A DNA stretch of 51,675 nt from Caldifarciminota bacterium (GTDB lineage: Bacteria; Hydrothermota; Hydrothermia; Hydrothermales; JAJRUZ01): assembly GCA_024277525.1 (NCBI GenBank), contig JAJRUZ010000009.1:1-51675 (forward strand). Direction: 5' to 3'. This document shows, one piece after another, positions 15,275 through 23,795 of this stretch (positions within the stretch are counted from its first letter, which is position 1; each line of letters starts with the position of its first letter). The position numbers and the translations under genes are program-made. The notes beneath the pieces are model-generated. The model saw only the letters and a program-made list of their open reading frames with translations. It was not told the origin of the DNA and did no database searches.

Positions 15275-16552
15275 ATGGTTGAAATGGACTTAATAAAAAT
15301 GTGTATTGTTGAGAATGAGAGGGTATTACAGGAAAAATTTTCAGAAGAAAATATAATTGACAGGGAAATAAGGAAAAGTATAGAGAGAAATATCGGTACT
15401 GATGTGGCGGTTTTTATTACAGGAGTCAGAAGATGTGGAAAATCCATTCTGACTTATCTCATTTCAAAGAATAAAAAAGCAGCATATGTAAATTTTGAAG
15501 ATGAGAGACTTTCCATTAAGGGCGGTGAATTGAATAAGGTAATGGAGGCAATTTATTCTTTAAAAGGGAAAATCGGGTTCTTTGTTTTTGATGAAATACA
15601 GAACATTGAAGGCTGGGAAAAATTCATTGCAAGAATTATAAAAAATAAAAAAGTTATTATAACAGGAAGTAATGCAAGACTTTTAAGTAAGGAACTCTCT
15701 TCCTTTCTCACAGGAAGACATATTGATTTTGTTCTTTTCCCTTTCAGTTTTAAAGAATTTTTAAAATATGTAAATTTTGAGCCAAATATTTATCTTACAG
15801 AAAACATATCACGTCTAAAGGATTATCTATCAGAATATTTAGTAAAGGGAGGTTTTCCCCTTTCTTTAAGATTGGGGAATTTATTTCTGATCAATAATTA
15901 TAAGGACATAGTGGAGAGGGATGTGGTGGAGAGATATAAAATAAAATATCCAAAGACACTCAAAGAAATAGCAAAATATCTGATTTCAAATTCCTCAAGT
16001 GAAATATCCTTTAACAAATTAAAGAAAATGCTTAATATAAAAAGTGTTCATACGGTGAAAAATTATATTTCTTATCTTGAAAATGCTTATCTCATTTTCT
16101 TAATTGAAAGATTTTCACCGAAATTAAAAGAGCAGTTTCTTGCTCCTAAAAAAGTTTATTGTATTGATAACGGTATAATAACTGCATTGAGTTTCAAACT
16201 TTCACAAAACAAAGGTAAATTAATGGAAAACCTTGTTGCAATTGAACTTTTGAGAAGAAAATTTTATTTCCATCCTGATTATGAAATATATTACTGGAAG
16301 GATTATCAGCAGAGAGAAGTGGATTTTGTGGTAAAAAAAGAAGATAGAATAAAGTATCTGATACAGGTATGTTTTTCTGTAGATGAGATAAATACAAGAG
16401 AAAGGGAAATTAAATCTCTCATGAAAGCGGACAAAGAGCTTAAATCCGAGAAAATGCTTATAATAACATGGGATACAGAGGAGAAAATAAAAATTAACGG
16501 AAAAATCATAGAATTAATTCCCTTATGGAAATGGCTTCTTACATATGATTGA
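15275..16552 (+). CDS. AAA-type ATPase with DUF4143-like C-terminal nuclease-like domain
   Basis: The 425-residue protein has a P-loop GVRRCGKS (about 50-57), Walker B FFVFDEIQN (about 105-113), a sensor-like IITGSNARLL and the LTGRHIDFVLFPFSFKEFL segment typical of the AAA_14/DUF4143 family. The C-terminal part has EVDFVVKK, the short acidic motif of the restriction-like fold. These proteins are common, often horizontally moved, and their function is unresolved. The gene follows namZ by 60 bases and overlaps the murU-like start by 8 bases, suggesting coupled translation. It need not be part of the salvage pathway. Confidence 0.8.
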   Translation: MVEMDLIKMCIVENERVLQEKFSEENIIDREIRKSIERNIGTDVAVFITGVRRCGKSILTYLISKNKKAAYVNFEDERLSIKGGELNKVMEAIYSLKGKIGFFVFDEIQNIEGWEKFIARIIKNKKVIITGSNARLLSKELSSFLTGRHIDFVLFPFSFKEFLKYVNFEPNIYLTENISRLKDYLSEYLVKGGFPLSLRLGNLFLINNYKDIVERDVVERYKIKYPKTLKEIAKYLISNSSSEISFNKLKKMLNIKSVHTVKNYISYLENAYLIFLIERFSPKLKEQFLAPKKVYCIDNGIITALSFKLSQNKGKLMENLVAIELLRRKFYFHPDYEIYYWKDYQQREVDFVVKKEDRIKYLIQVCFSVDEINTREREIKSLMKADKELKSEKMLIITWDTEEKIKINGKIIELIPLWKWLLTYD

Positions 16553-17209
16553 TTCAGCAATAATCTTATCAGCAGGATACTCAAAGAGATTAAGACCTCT
16601 AAGTTTTTTTGTTCCAAAACCTTTAATAAAAATTAAAGGAAAGCCCATAATTTTTCATATTTTTGAGAGATTAAAAGAAGCGAGTGTTAAAAAATTTTAT
16701 GTAAATCTTTTTTATAAAAAGGAAAAAATTGAGAAGGTTCTTTTAAATTCAGAATATAAGGATATGATTTTTATCTTTAAGGAAAAAGAGCTTATGGGAA
16801 CAGGAGGAGGGATAAGGAATTTTGAAAAATATATTGAAGGTGATTTTATTGTTCATAACTGTGATATATATCATAAGATTGATTTGAAAGAATTTATAAA
16901 TTTTCATTTAAAAAGGGAAAGAAAGGCACACTGCTTTTAACCTATATGAAAACAAGAAGTGAGGTTGTGATTGAAAATGATTTTATAAAAAATATAAAAA
17001 TTCATAGAAATAAGAAAAGATTTCTGACATACGCAGGAATTTCAATTTTTAAAAGGGGAATTTTCAAATATTTGCCCGAAGGAAAAAGTAATTTGCTGGA
17101 TGTTTTTTATAAATTGATTGGAGAGGAAGAACTTGCAGGATATGTTGTGGATGAGAAAATTATTGATATAGGGACTTTTGAGGGAATTTTTAAAAGTGTA
17201 TTCCTATAA
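16545..17209 (+). pseudogene. murU: MurU-like sugar-1-phosphate nucleotidyltransferase, frameshifted
   Basis: The first frame (16545-16940) encodes the nucleotidyltransferase start IILSAGYSKRLRPLS with PKPLIKIKGKPI, MGTGGGIRN and HNCDIYHKID. The second frame (about 16925-17209) gives TLLLTYMKTRSEV, LTYAGISIFKRGIF and IIDIGTFEGIF. Joined, they match MurU, which makes UDP-MurNAc from MurNAc-1-phosphate and UTP, across its whole length of about 220 residues. A GTP-mannose or glucose-1-phosphate transferase is an alternative. One base is missing in the A-rich run at 16918-16924. Nothing else is degraded, so a recent mutation, a sequencing error or slippage at the run are all possible. It overlaps the ATPase gene by 8 bases. 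Confidence 0.75.
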
Positions 17210-17237
17210 TATAACAATGTTAAATTTCTCCCAGAGT

Positions 17238-17289
17238 TGTAGCGGTGCGATTTATCGCACAATAACGTCGCATGAATGCGACCGCTACA
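17238..17289. repeat. REP-like element with outer stem and two inner hairpins
   Basis: The outer arms TGTAGCGGT (17238-17246) and ACCGCTACA (17281-17289) are perfectly complementary. Between them lie two small hairpins, TGCGAT/ATCGCA (17246-17259) and TCGCAT/ATGCGA (17268-17281). The element is GC-rich in a 128-bp AT-rich gap between convergent genes. Shape and sequence resemble repetitive extragenic palindromes moved by REP-associated tyrosine transposases. No such transposase is seen here. Confidence 0.65.
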
Positions 17290-17337
17290 GGATATCCACA
17301 ATGGATTTCAAAATTTTTTATGGTAGTTATGAATAAA

Positions 17338-18564
17338 TTAATAAATACCTGCTTTTTTAAGATTTTCCTTTATAAACTTTTCATCCTTTAAAAATCCATA
17401 CCAGCTTGCTACAATTTTTCCGTCTCTGTCTATTATATAGTTGAGCGGAACAGCAGAATAACCGCGGATTTTTTGATACTTCTCAAAAAAAACTTTTTGT
17501 GCCTCCTCTGAATTATCAACTATGTTGGGAAAGGTTATATTATGTTTTTTCAAAAATTCAACCACTATTTCTTTTTTATCTGCATTATTAAAACCGACAA
17601 CAATAAGACCACTGTCTTTAAATTTCTGATATATTTTTTCAAGATAAGGTATCTCTTCACGGCATGGAGGACATCCGATTCTCCAGAAACATAACCATAT
17701 AACCTTTCCTTTATAATCAGAGAGCTTAAACTCTTTGGCATTTAAAAGCTTTGCTTCAAATTCAGGGGCGATTTCTCCGGGTTCCAGCTTATTCTTCTCA
17801 AGTTCAACACTCTTTATCTCTACCCATCCCTCAGGAGGTTTCCACATAAACAAATTGTTATCAAAATCAACATTTATCTTTATATTAGACCAATTTTCGT
17901 AAATTTCATTATTCTTTTCAGTTTTTATAATTTCTTTTGCTTTTCGAATAATAAAATCTTTTGTGGATACCCAGTAGATTCTTTCCCTCTGTCCATCCAT
18001 GTAAATGGCTTTTATTACATAACAATCTTTACCGTTAACCTTTTCTTTTCCCTCAAATCCAACATTGTTTAAATAATTTTCAAAACTCAACCTTAACCCG
18101 AAAAATATACTCGGATTAAATATAACCAAGCCCATTCCGTTTTGAGCCATTATATGAAACAGAGAGTATCTTCCCTGAGGAGCATCAAGTTTTTTATAAG
18201 ATTTTAAAGCTGTTTTTTCATATTCTTCTTTGGTTTCACCGGGAAACATAGGTCTTTTTTCATTGGGCCAGTAAATCCATATATACTCACCATCACATAT
18301 TAAAACCGTGCGTAGTTTATCCTTTGAATAATGCTCAATTTTCACAAAGTTTGGCTTTTTTAACCATATTTTAAAATGACTTTCCTTCTGAAATTTCCCG
18401 GAGAATATATCTTTTAAATCCATTTCATAATATATGGAATTGAGACTTTCAAATGTCTGATACATCTTGTTAAAAATCTCTTTCCCGTCCCGGATTTCGG
18501 ATTTCTGACCCTTTGAAAAAACTAAATTAAAAAATAAAAGAAAAACAATCATACTACCTTTCAT
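17338..18564 (-). CDS. Secreted TlpA-type thioredoxin with N-terminal LolA-like domain
   Basis: The 408-residue protein has a signal peptide (about 1-18). A LolA/DUF2092-like half-barrel follows (about 25-245: KKPNFVKIEHYS, CDGEYIWIYWP, FIIRKAKEI), then a redoxin domain (about 262-408) with GEIAPEF, the active site FWRIGCPPCREE (C298/C301) and a cis-proline region (YSAVPLNYIID). TlpA-like proteins reduce disulfides in the periplasm. The outer-membrane-lipoprotein-like half could bind a lipid or partner protein. The fusion is seen in other diderms. The start at 18552 (M5) is also possible. It is divergent from the AmgK-like gene. Confidence 0.8.
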   Translation of the reverse strand: MKGSMIVFLLFFNLVFSKGQKSEIRDGKEIFNKMYQTFESLNSIYYEMDLKDIFSGKFQKESHFKIWLKKPNFVKIEHYSKDKLRTVLICDGEYIWIYWPNEKRPMFPGETKEEYEKTALKSYKKLDAPQGRYSLFHIMAQNGMGLVIFNPSIFFGLRLSFENYLNNVGFEGKEKVNGKDCYVIKAIYMDGQRERIYWVSTKDFIIRKAKEIIKTEKNNEIYENWSNIKINVDFDNNLFMWKPPEGWVEIKSVELEKNKLEPGEIAPEFEAKLLNAKEFKLSDYKGKVIWLCFWRIGCPPCREEIPYLEKIYQKFKDSGLIVVGFNNADKKEIVVEFLKKHNITFPNIVDNSEEAQKVFFEKYQKIRGYSAVPLNYIIDRDGKIVASWYGFLKDEKFIKENLKKAGIY

Positions 18565-18631
18565 AATGTATATTTTAAAATTTCAAAAATTTATTTTCAA
18601 ATACCCTTAACTTGAATTAAAATATAGAGAC

Positions 18632-19546
18632 TTGAAAATAGAAAACTTCAAAATCCTCCACGGTGGTTCTGATAGAATTTTTATCAGAGCAAAGAACTTA
18701 AAAAGTTTTGTTATTTTAAAAGATTATGATGAGATTCAATTTATCAATTATATAAAAATAGGAATATTTTTAAATAAAAGAAAACTCGGAGCACCTGAAA
18801 TATATTTTTATGATTTAAAAAATAAAATAGCAATTGTTGAGGATATAGGAGATAAATCCGTTTTAAAAATTTATAAAAAGGATACGGAAAAGTTATACAT
18901 AAAAATAATTGATTTTTTGATAAAGCTTCAATTTGAAGCTAAAAGGGGATTTATGAATCTGGATTTAAAAAGAAAAAAAATTTTTGATTATGATTCTTTG
19001 AGATGGGAAACAGAGTATTTTAAGAAAGAGTTTCTGATAAATTTTTTAAAAATTGATAATAAAAAATTAAAAAATATTGATAGGGATTTTGATGAACTTG
19101 CAAAAGGATGTGATAAGATTCCGAAACTCTTCATGCACAGGGATTTTCAATCAACAAATATTTTTATAAAAAATAAAAAAATAAGAATAACCGATTTTCA
19201 AACAGCCCATATCGGTCCTTTTACCTATGATTTATCATCACTTCTTGAAGACCCTTATGTAAGACTCAGTAAAAAATTAAAAGATAAATTGCTAAAATAT
19301 TATTTTTACAAAATAAGAAGAAAATTTAAAGGTTTAAGTTATGATGAATTTTATAATTTCTATCTTTTAACTTCAATGCAGAGATTAATGCAGGCACTCG
19401 GTGCATATTCCTTTTTATCATTAAGGAAAAATAAAAAATGGTTTAAAAAATTTGTAAGACCGGGGTTAAAGAATTTGAAAAGTATTTTAAAGGAAGTTGA
19501 GGGATTTGAGAATATAAAAAATATAATGGAAATTCAGACTTTTTGA
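18632..19546 (+). CDS. amgK: AmgK-like sugar kinase (aminoglycoside-phosphotransferase fold)
   Basis: The 304-residue kinase has the APH core: a nucleotide lobe (SFVILKDYDE; VEDIGDKSV) and the catalytic block KLFMHRDFQSTNIFI with ITDFQTAHIGPFTYDLSSLLEDPYV (about 165-210). The DFQxAxxGPxxYDLxSLLxD signature is that of AmgK, which phosphorylates MurNAc or GlcNAc at the anomeric position and feeds MurU. Other APH kinases share only part of it, so this is a likely but unproven call. It begins with TTG at 18632. TAAAAT lies 8 bases upstream, so the mRNA may be leaderless. Its last 13 bases overlap the HEPN pseudogene on the other strand. Confidence 0.75.
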   Translation: MKIENFKILHGGSDRIFIRAKNLKSFVILKDYDEIQFINYIKIGIFLNKRKLGAPEIYFYDLKNKIAIVEDIGDKSVLKIYKKDTEKLYIKIIDFLIKLQFEAKRGFMNLDLKRKKIFDYDSLRWETEYFKKEFLINFLKIDNKKLKNIDRDFDELAKGCDKIPKLFMHRDFQSTNIFIKNKKIRITDFQTAHIGPFTYDLSSLLEDPYVRLSKKLKDKLLKYYFYKIRRKFKGLSYDEFYNFYLLTSMQRLMQALGAYSFLSLRKNKKWFKKFVRPGLKNLKSILKEVEGFENIKNIMEIQTF

Positions 19547-19768
19547 TTACTAAATTTAATTATTTTCTCTACAAATTTAATCACAAATTCAGCATCTTCA
19601 AAAGCTCTCTTTGCATCTTTTTCTTTATAAAGTTTTTCAAAATAAAAAGAGGACTCCCTTGCTTTTGTGAGTCATATTAAAATCTTTATCTTTTAAAGCA
19701 CTTTTTACATCTCTCTTAAATATTTTCTTCGCCTCTTTTATTAAATTTAAACCTTCTTTATTTGTCAT
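19534..19768 (-). pseudogene. HEPN-domain toxin gene, internally deleted and frameshifted
   Basis: The ATG at 19768 overlaps the MNT stop by ATGA. It gives NLIKEAKKIFKRDVKSALKDKDFN, the first HEPN helix. About 19671 the frame changes, and the continuation reads ARESSFYFEKLYKEKDAKRAFEDAE and FVIKFVEKIIKF, the last helices of the same family. Together they are about 78 residues against a normal 125-135, so the middle, where other HEPN proteins carry the RX4-6H RNase motif, is gone. The gene is therefore an inactive toxin remnant next to an intact antitoxin. Confidence 0.7.
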
Positions 19769-20232
19769 ATTTTAAATATTTCTCCTGGTTTCAAATCAGG
19801 TTTCAATTCCCAGTACCATTTCTGTTTATTTATCCTTACCCTCCTTGCTCCCATTTTTTTAAGTTTTCTTCTCAGTTTTTCTAAAATTTTTTTAAAGAAA
19901 TCTTTTTTATCATAAATTAAAATTGAATCCTCAATCATGTCAAGATATAACCATCGGTTATTTTTTGCCTCATTTTTAGATAAAACAACAAAAGAGATAA
20001 AAAAATCCTTTTTAATTTTATCCTTTAATTCCTTCTCTGCTTCTATAAGAGGGAGAATTTGTTCATAATAACTCTCTTTTTCTTTTTCCACAATTATAAA
20101 AACATCAATATCACTCTTTCTTTTTGCCTCTTCTCGTGCCACAGAACCATAAACAGCAAAAGTGATAAGTTCATTCTTCAATTTTTTCTTCAAAATTTTG
20201 AAATACTCATAAGCAATTTCTATATGTTTCAT
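19765..20232 (-). CDS. mntA: MNT-type minimal nucleotidyltransferase (antitoxin-like)
   Basis: The 155-residue protein has the nucleotidyltransferase signature GSVAREEAKRKSDIDVFII (about 29-47). In the paired HEPN/MNT toxin-antitoxin systems the MNT enzyme AMPylates and silences the HEPN RNase. It is the middle gene of a coupled set, overlapping the 28-codon upstream ORF by ATGA and the HEPN remnant by ATGA. A C-terminal basic tail (RRKLKKMGARRVRINKQKW) is present. With the toxin broken, its current role is unclear. Confidence 0.85.
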   Translation of the reverse strand: MKHIEIAYEYFKILKKKLKNELITFAVYGSVAREEAKRKSDIDVFIIVEKEKESYYEQILPLIEAEKELKDKIKKDFFISFVVLSKNEAKNNRWLYLDMIEDSILIYDKKDFFKKILEKLRRKLKKMGARRVRINKQKWYWELKPDLKPGEIFKI

Positions 20233-20315
20233 ATAAATATTTTAAAGTTTAAATATGAGCGTATTCTATATCGTCTTTCTTCAAAATAAAATCTTCCTGA
20301 AATAGTTTTTTTCAT
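20229..20315 (-). CDS. 28-residue small ORF coupled to the MNT gene
   Basis: It encodes MKKTISGRFYFEERRYRIRS plus a short hydrophobic tail. AAGGAGG lies 8 bases before its ATG, the best ribosome binding site in this neighbourhood. Its TGA overlaps the MNT ATG (ATGA). It could be a leader peptide that opens translation of MNT, or a trimmed relic of a longer gene. No family is recognised. Confidence 0.5.
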   Translation of the reverse strand: MKKTISGRFYFEERRYRIRSYLNFKIFI

Positions 20316-20355
20316 GGTTAAATCCTCCTTATGTTTTTAAAGAATTTTTCTTTAC

Positions 20356-20384
20356 TTGACAAAATTGATTTTTGTCTTTATAAT
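20356..20384 (+). promoter_or_regulatory. Consensus promoter for the LVIVD surface protein
   Basis: TTGACA (20356-20361) and TATAAT (20379-20384) are both perfect, with a 17-base spacer. AGGGGTG lies 5 bases before the ATG at 20402. The promoter overlaps the upstream side of the minus-strand 28-codon ORF. Confidence 0.8.
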
Positions 20385-20401
20385 ATTAAAAGGGGTGAAT
20401 T

Positions 20402-22693
20402 ATGAAATTCTATAAATTAAAAATTTTTATTATTTTTATTTTTTCATGGATTAATTTATTCGGGATTTCACTTATAGGAGAGTGGGATTACGGTTACCCC
20501 GTTTCTACTGCTATAAAAGATTCCTTTATATATGTCGGCTCAGGTTCGGGTTTTTATATATTTAAACTCAAGGATACCTCGCTTATAAGGGTGAATCAGT
20601 TTTGGATAGGACGAAATGTTATAGATGCAAGAATCACAGGGGATACGCTTTGTATTTTCACAGAAGACGGAGCAAATATTTACGATATTACAAACCCTGT
20701 TGATCCGAACCTTTTAAAAAAATGGCAACTTCCCCATATTTGCTTTAATGGATTATTCGGATTTACTTGCAGTGTTGAAGTTTACAAAGGAAGTATTGAA
20801 AAGAGAATCGTTCAAGTATTAGCCTATCGTCCAAAACTGGATTCTACTTACTGGAAGTCTCCCTTTTATCCTTATCACACTATCTCAACCTCAGGATACA
20901 AAGCATGGCAATCTTCCGCGGTTAAAGACTCTTACTTATTTATTTCTCAATCTGACACACTTCTTGTTTTTTGCCTCTCACAAGGTTTTTATTTTCCCCT
21001 CTGTTCAAAATTATGGACAGGAAAAGATATTCGGGACATGATAATAAAAGATACTTTACTTTTCGGAATCGGAAATGCCGGTTTTATTGTGTTTAATATT
21101 TCAAGACCCGAGAGTGTAAGTATTGTGTATTCAAACGACACCTTAAAAGGTGTAAATATTGAATTGACGGACACTTTACTTATCATAGGCAGGTATGGAA
21201 CCGAACCACTTCGTATTATAAACATAAGTGACCTTCAAAATCCTTCTCTCATAGATACGATTTCTCCCGGTGGTTCAAGGGGACTGAGTGTTGATTTCCC
21301 TTTATTATCTTATTGTGCCGGAGGGGAAGTAAAGGTGGTGAATATCTCCGACCCTTCTGCTCCCGTAATTGCTGGTTCTTATAAAAATTTTCCCTCCCGT
21401 GAAGTGGGTGCTGTATGTCTGTATGAATCCCTTGTGTTTGCGGGTACTCAAAACGGACTATGGGTTGTTGATATAAGTGATCCTTCAAAACCTTATGAAA
21501 TAGGACATGTTTCGGAGATTAGAGCACCTATTTACAGAATAAAAACAAAAGATTCCGTTGCCTTTGTTGCTTCGGATGCGGGCATTTATGCTGTAAATTT
21601 CTCAAATCCTTCTGAACCATTCATCTCGGACAGTTTACTTAAATACGGAACACGCGATCTATTTATAAAGGACTCATTTTTATATTTCACTGCATGCAAT
21701 AAATTGTTTACTTCAAATATCTCTTCGCCCCAATATCTTAAAGTTATAGACTCGGTAGTTTTATCAGATTCTTTAATTACCCTTAAATATGCAGCAGGTA
21801 GACTTTATGCAATGTGTCAAAAAGATTCCGTGCCATTAGAAATTGCTGTCTTTGAAATAGACACTTCCCCTCCCGCTCGGTATATTACCACGATGAGCAT
21901 ACCTTATGGAAGACTTCCAGAATTCAGTGTATGGGATTCTATTTTAGTAGCTGGATTTTCTACATTTGACTTTTTATTTTGTTCTACATGTCCTTTTTTA
22001 TATTATGCAATACTTTATTTTTATAATATAAGCAATCCTTTTTCGCCTGAGTCATTAACTTCTCGTGCAGTTGCTTTTCATCCTATTGAAATTTCTACCA
22101 AAGATACCCTACTGTGGATAGGAGGATACGGGATATGTGGAGTGGACTCTTCATATAAAGGCACAATTTGGGTATGGAACACCTCGGCTCCCATAAATTA
22201 CTATTTTGAACCCGTGTTATATGACTCTTGTGAAGTTTCTTTACCAAACGGTTATGTCCCATGGCAATATTCAACTTACAATATTCCGCAACATGTCTTC
22301 TCTATCGCGGATTCTTTTATTGCATGGAAAAGAGAATTCGTTTTTCCTTACAGGAGATCAGCCGGTTTCCAAATTTATAAGTATGAACTCCCGGACCCGG
22401 TCAACATAAAAGAAATAGCTCCGGTTAAAATTTTTGCACCGGAGATAAAAGTGTCCACTTTATTTAAAGACGCCTTAATACTTACCATTTCTGTTTCTCA
22501 GCCTACAAAACTTTCATTTTCTTTATTTGATGTCTCGGGACGCAAAATTTTTCAATCTCCTTTTTATAAATTTGAAAAAGGACTGCATAGAAAAATCATA
22601 ATGCTTCCTTCTTCTGCATCAGGTGTATATTGGTTGAAAATTCAAAATAAAGGCACATATAACTTTTATAAAGTCATCTCTATAAAACACTGA
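20402..22693 (+). CDS. Secreted LVIVD-repeat protein with C-terminal sorting-type domain
   Basis: The 763-residue protein has a signal peptide (about 1-21). About ten repeats of 40-60 residues follow, several with the LVIVD-type signature (LRIINISDLQNPSLID, VKVVNISDPSAPVIAG, LWVVDISDPSKPYEIG, IYAVNFSNPSEPF), probably a beta-propeller. The final 80 residues have the type A sorting-domain pattern (SFSLFDVSGRKIFQS, SGVYWLKIQNKG), which in Bacteroidetes is cleaved by the type IX system. No secretion genes are here, so the export route is inferred. Its own promoter and RBS suggest a single-gene unit. Function is probably a surface or envelope protein. Confidence 0.8.
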   Translation: MKFYKLKIFIIFIFSWINLFGISLIGEWDYGYPVSTAIKDSFIYVGSGSGFYIFKLKDTSLIRVNQFWIGRNVIDARITGDTLCIFTEDGANIYDITNPVDPNLLKKWQLPHICFNGLFGFTCSVEVYKGSIEKRIVQVLAYRPKLDSTYWKSPFYPYHTISTSGYKAWQSSAVKDSYLFISQSDTLLVFCLSQGFYFPLCSKLWTGKDIRDMIIKDTLLFGIGNAGFIVFNISRPESVSIVYSNDTLKGVNIELTDTLLIIGRYGTEPLRIINISDLQNPSLIDTISPGGSRGLSVDFPLLSYCAGGEVKVVNISDPSAPVIAGSYKNFPSREVGAVCLYESLVFAGTQNGLWVVDISDPSKPYEIGHVSEIRAPIYRIKTKDSVAFVASDAGIYAVNFSNPSEPFISDSLLKYGTRDLFIKDSFLYFTACNKLFTSNISSPQYLKVIDSVVLSDSLITLKYAAGRLYAMCQKDSVPLEIAVFEIDTSPPARYITTMSIPYGRLPEFSVWDSILVAGFSTFDFLFCSTCPFLYYAILYFYNISNPFSPESLTSRAVAFHPIEISTKDTLLWIGGYGICGVDSSYKGTIWVWNTSAPINYYFEPVLYDSCEVSLPNGYVPWQYSTYNIPQHVFSIADSFIAWKREFVFPYRRSAGFQIYKYELPDPVNIKEIAPVKIFAPEIKVSTLFKDALILTISVSQPTKLSFSLFDVSGRKIFQSPFYKFEKGLHRKIIMLPSSASGVYWLKIQNKGTYNFYKVISIKH

Positions 22694-22723
22694 TTTTAAA
22701 GATTTGACTTTTAAATTTCGGAA

Positions 22724-23386
22724 TTAATCGCTCTTATTAAGAACCTCCAAAATTTTATTTAAATAATGATCTGTAGGAACAGCTCCTTCTATAAAATCTT
22801 TATCATTGATTACTGTTTTCGGAACACTCATCACTTCATAAGCCTCTCCGAGTTCAGGAAACTCTGCAACCTCTATCATCTCTCCCTTAATTCTGTCATT
22901 TTCAAAGGCAAATTTATGCGATAAAATAACCATCTGAGGACAGTAAGGACAGGAAGGAGTTACAAAAACCTGAAGATGAACATCTTTATCAATTTTTTTA
23001 AGTTCTTCCTTGATTTCTTCACTTAAACCGGATTCTCCTTTTGAAACCATTGAGATTGACTCAAGAAGCGAAGCAAATTCATATCCAGCAGGTATTCCGA
23101 AAAACCTTATTCCCTTATCATTTCCGTCTTTATCAAGTATAAGGATCGCGGGAACTTTATCCACATTATACTTATCCGCCTCTTCCTTTTCAATTGTGAT
23201 ATTTTTTATATCAAGTTCTATTTTGTCTTCGGAGAGACCGGAAACCTCTCTCAATAATTCTTCTGTCTCATTACAAAATCTGCAGTTTATTTTTTGTGTA
23301 AAAAGAAGAATTTTTACTTTGTCTTTCAGCCTCTCCTCAAAAAACCTTTTGACCTCGATTTTATCTTCCTCTCTTAAAATTCCCAT
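22724..23386 (-). CDS. Protein disulfide oxidoreductase with two thioredoxin folds
   Basis: The 220-residue protein has two tandem thioredoxin-fold units with CRFC (about 35-38) and CPYC (about 146-149), the hallmark of the PDO family that makes or rearranges cytoplasmic disulfides. It is found mainly in thermophiles, where internal disulfides stabilise proteins. The second unit's cis-proline is in VMSVPKTVIN. AAGGAG precedes the ATG. It diverges from acyP across a 130-bp gap. Confidence 0.9.
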   Translation of the reverse strand: MGILREEDKIEVKRFFEERLKDKVKILLFTQKINCRFCNETEELLREVSGLSEDKIELDIKNITIEKEEADKYNVDKVPAILILDKDGNDKGIRFFGIPAGYEFASLLESISMVSKGESGLSEEIKEELKKIDKDVHLQVFVTPSCPYCPQMVILSHKFAFENDRIKGEMIEVAEFPELGEAYEVMSVPKTVINDKDFIEGAVPTDHYLNKILEVLNKSD

Positions 23387-23480
23387 GATTTTTTCTCCTT
23401 ATTTTTTAAGGATTTGAACCTTATGTAAATAAGAAAATAAAAAATAACATCTTATTTCAATTTTTTCAAGTTAAAGAAAA

Positions 23481-23510
23481 TTGCCTTTTAAATATAAAAT
23501 TTTGTATCCT
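23481..23510 (+). promoter_or_regulatory. Promoter for acyP-purL operon, apparently leaderless
   Basis: TTGCCT (23481-23486) and TATCCT (23505-23510) are spaced 18 bases. The acyP ATG begins at 23517, 6 bases after the -10 box, so transcription would start at or near the A of ATG. No Shine-Dalgarno site exists. Confidence 0.5.
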
Positions 23511-23516
23511 TTATAA

Positions 23517-23795
23517 ATGAAAAAAAGAGTTCACTTATTCATCTCCGGCAGGGTTCAAGGTGTATTTTTCAGACTTTTCACAAAAGAAAAGGCAGATCTG
23601 TACGGAATTACCGGATGGGTCAAAAATCTTCCGGATGGCAGGGTTGAAGCAGTCGGAGAAGGAGATGAAGAAGTTTTGAAAGAGTGGATTAAAGACCTAT
23701 GGCAGGGTCCCCCGCTTGCAAAGGTTGAAAATATTGAAGAAATATGGGAAGAGGCAAAAAATGAATTTGCCGACTTCATGATAAGGTATTTTTAA
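23517..23795 (+). CDS. acyP: Acylphosphatase
   Basis: AcyP hydrolyses carboxyl-phosphate bonds of acyl phosphates. The 92-residue protein has both family signatures: FISGRVQGVFFRLFTK, where the arginine of VQGVFFR binds phosphate, and ITGWVKNLPDGRVEAVGEG, with the catalytic asparagine. The usual VQGVGFR has F in place of the second G, a common substitution in this family. The stop is immediately followed by the purL start, so the two are cotranscribed. Confidence 0.95.
   Translation: MKKRVHLFISGRVQGVFFRLFTKEKADLYGITGWVKNLPDGRVEAVGEGDEEVLKEWIKDLWQGPPLAKVENIEEIWEEAKNEFADFMIRYF

Noticed and set aside
20402-22693. Repeat domain as CRISPR or satellite DNA
   Set aside because: The repetition is at protein level (LVIVD units) and diverges at DNA level.
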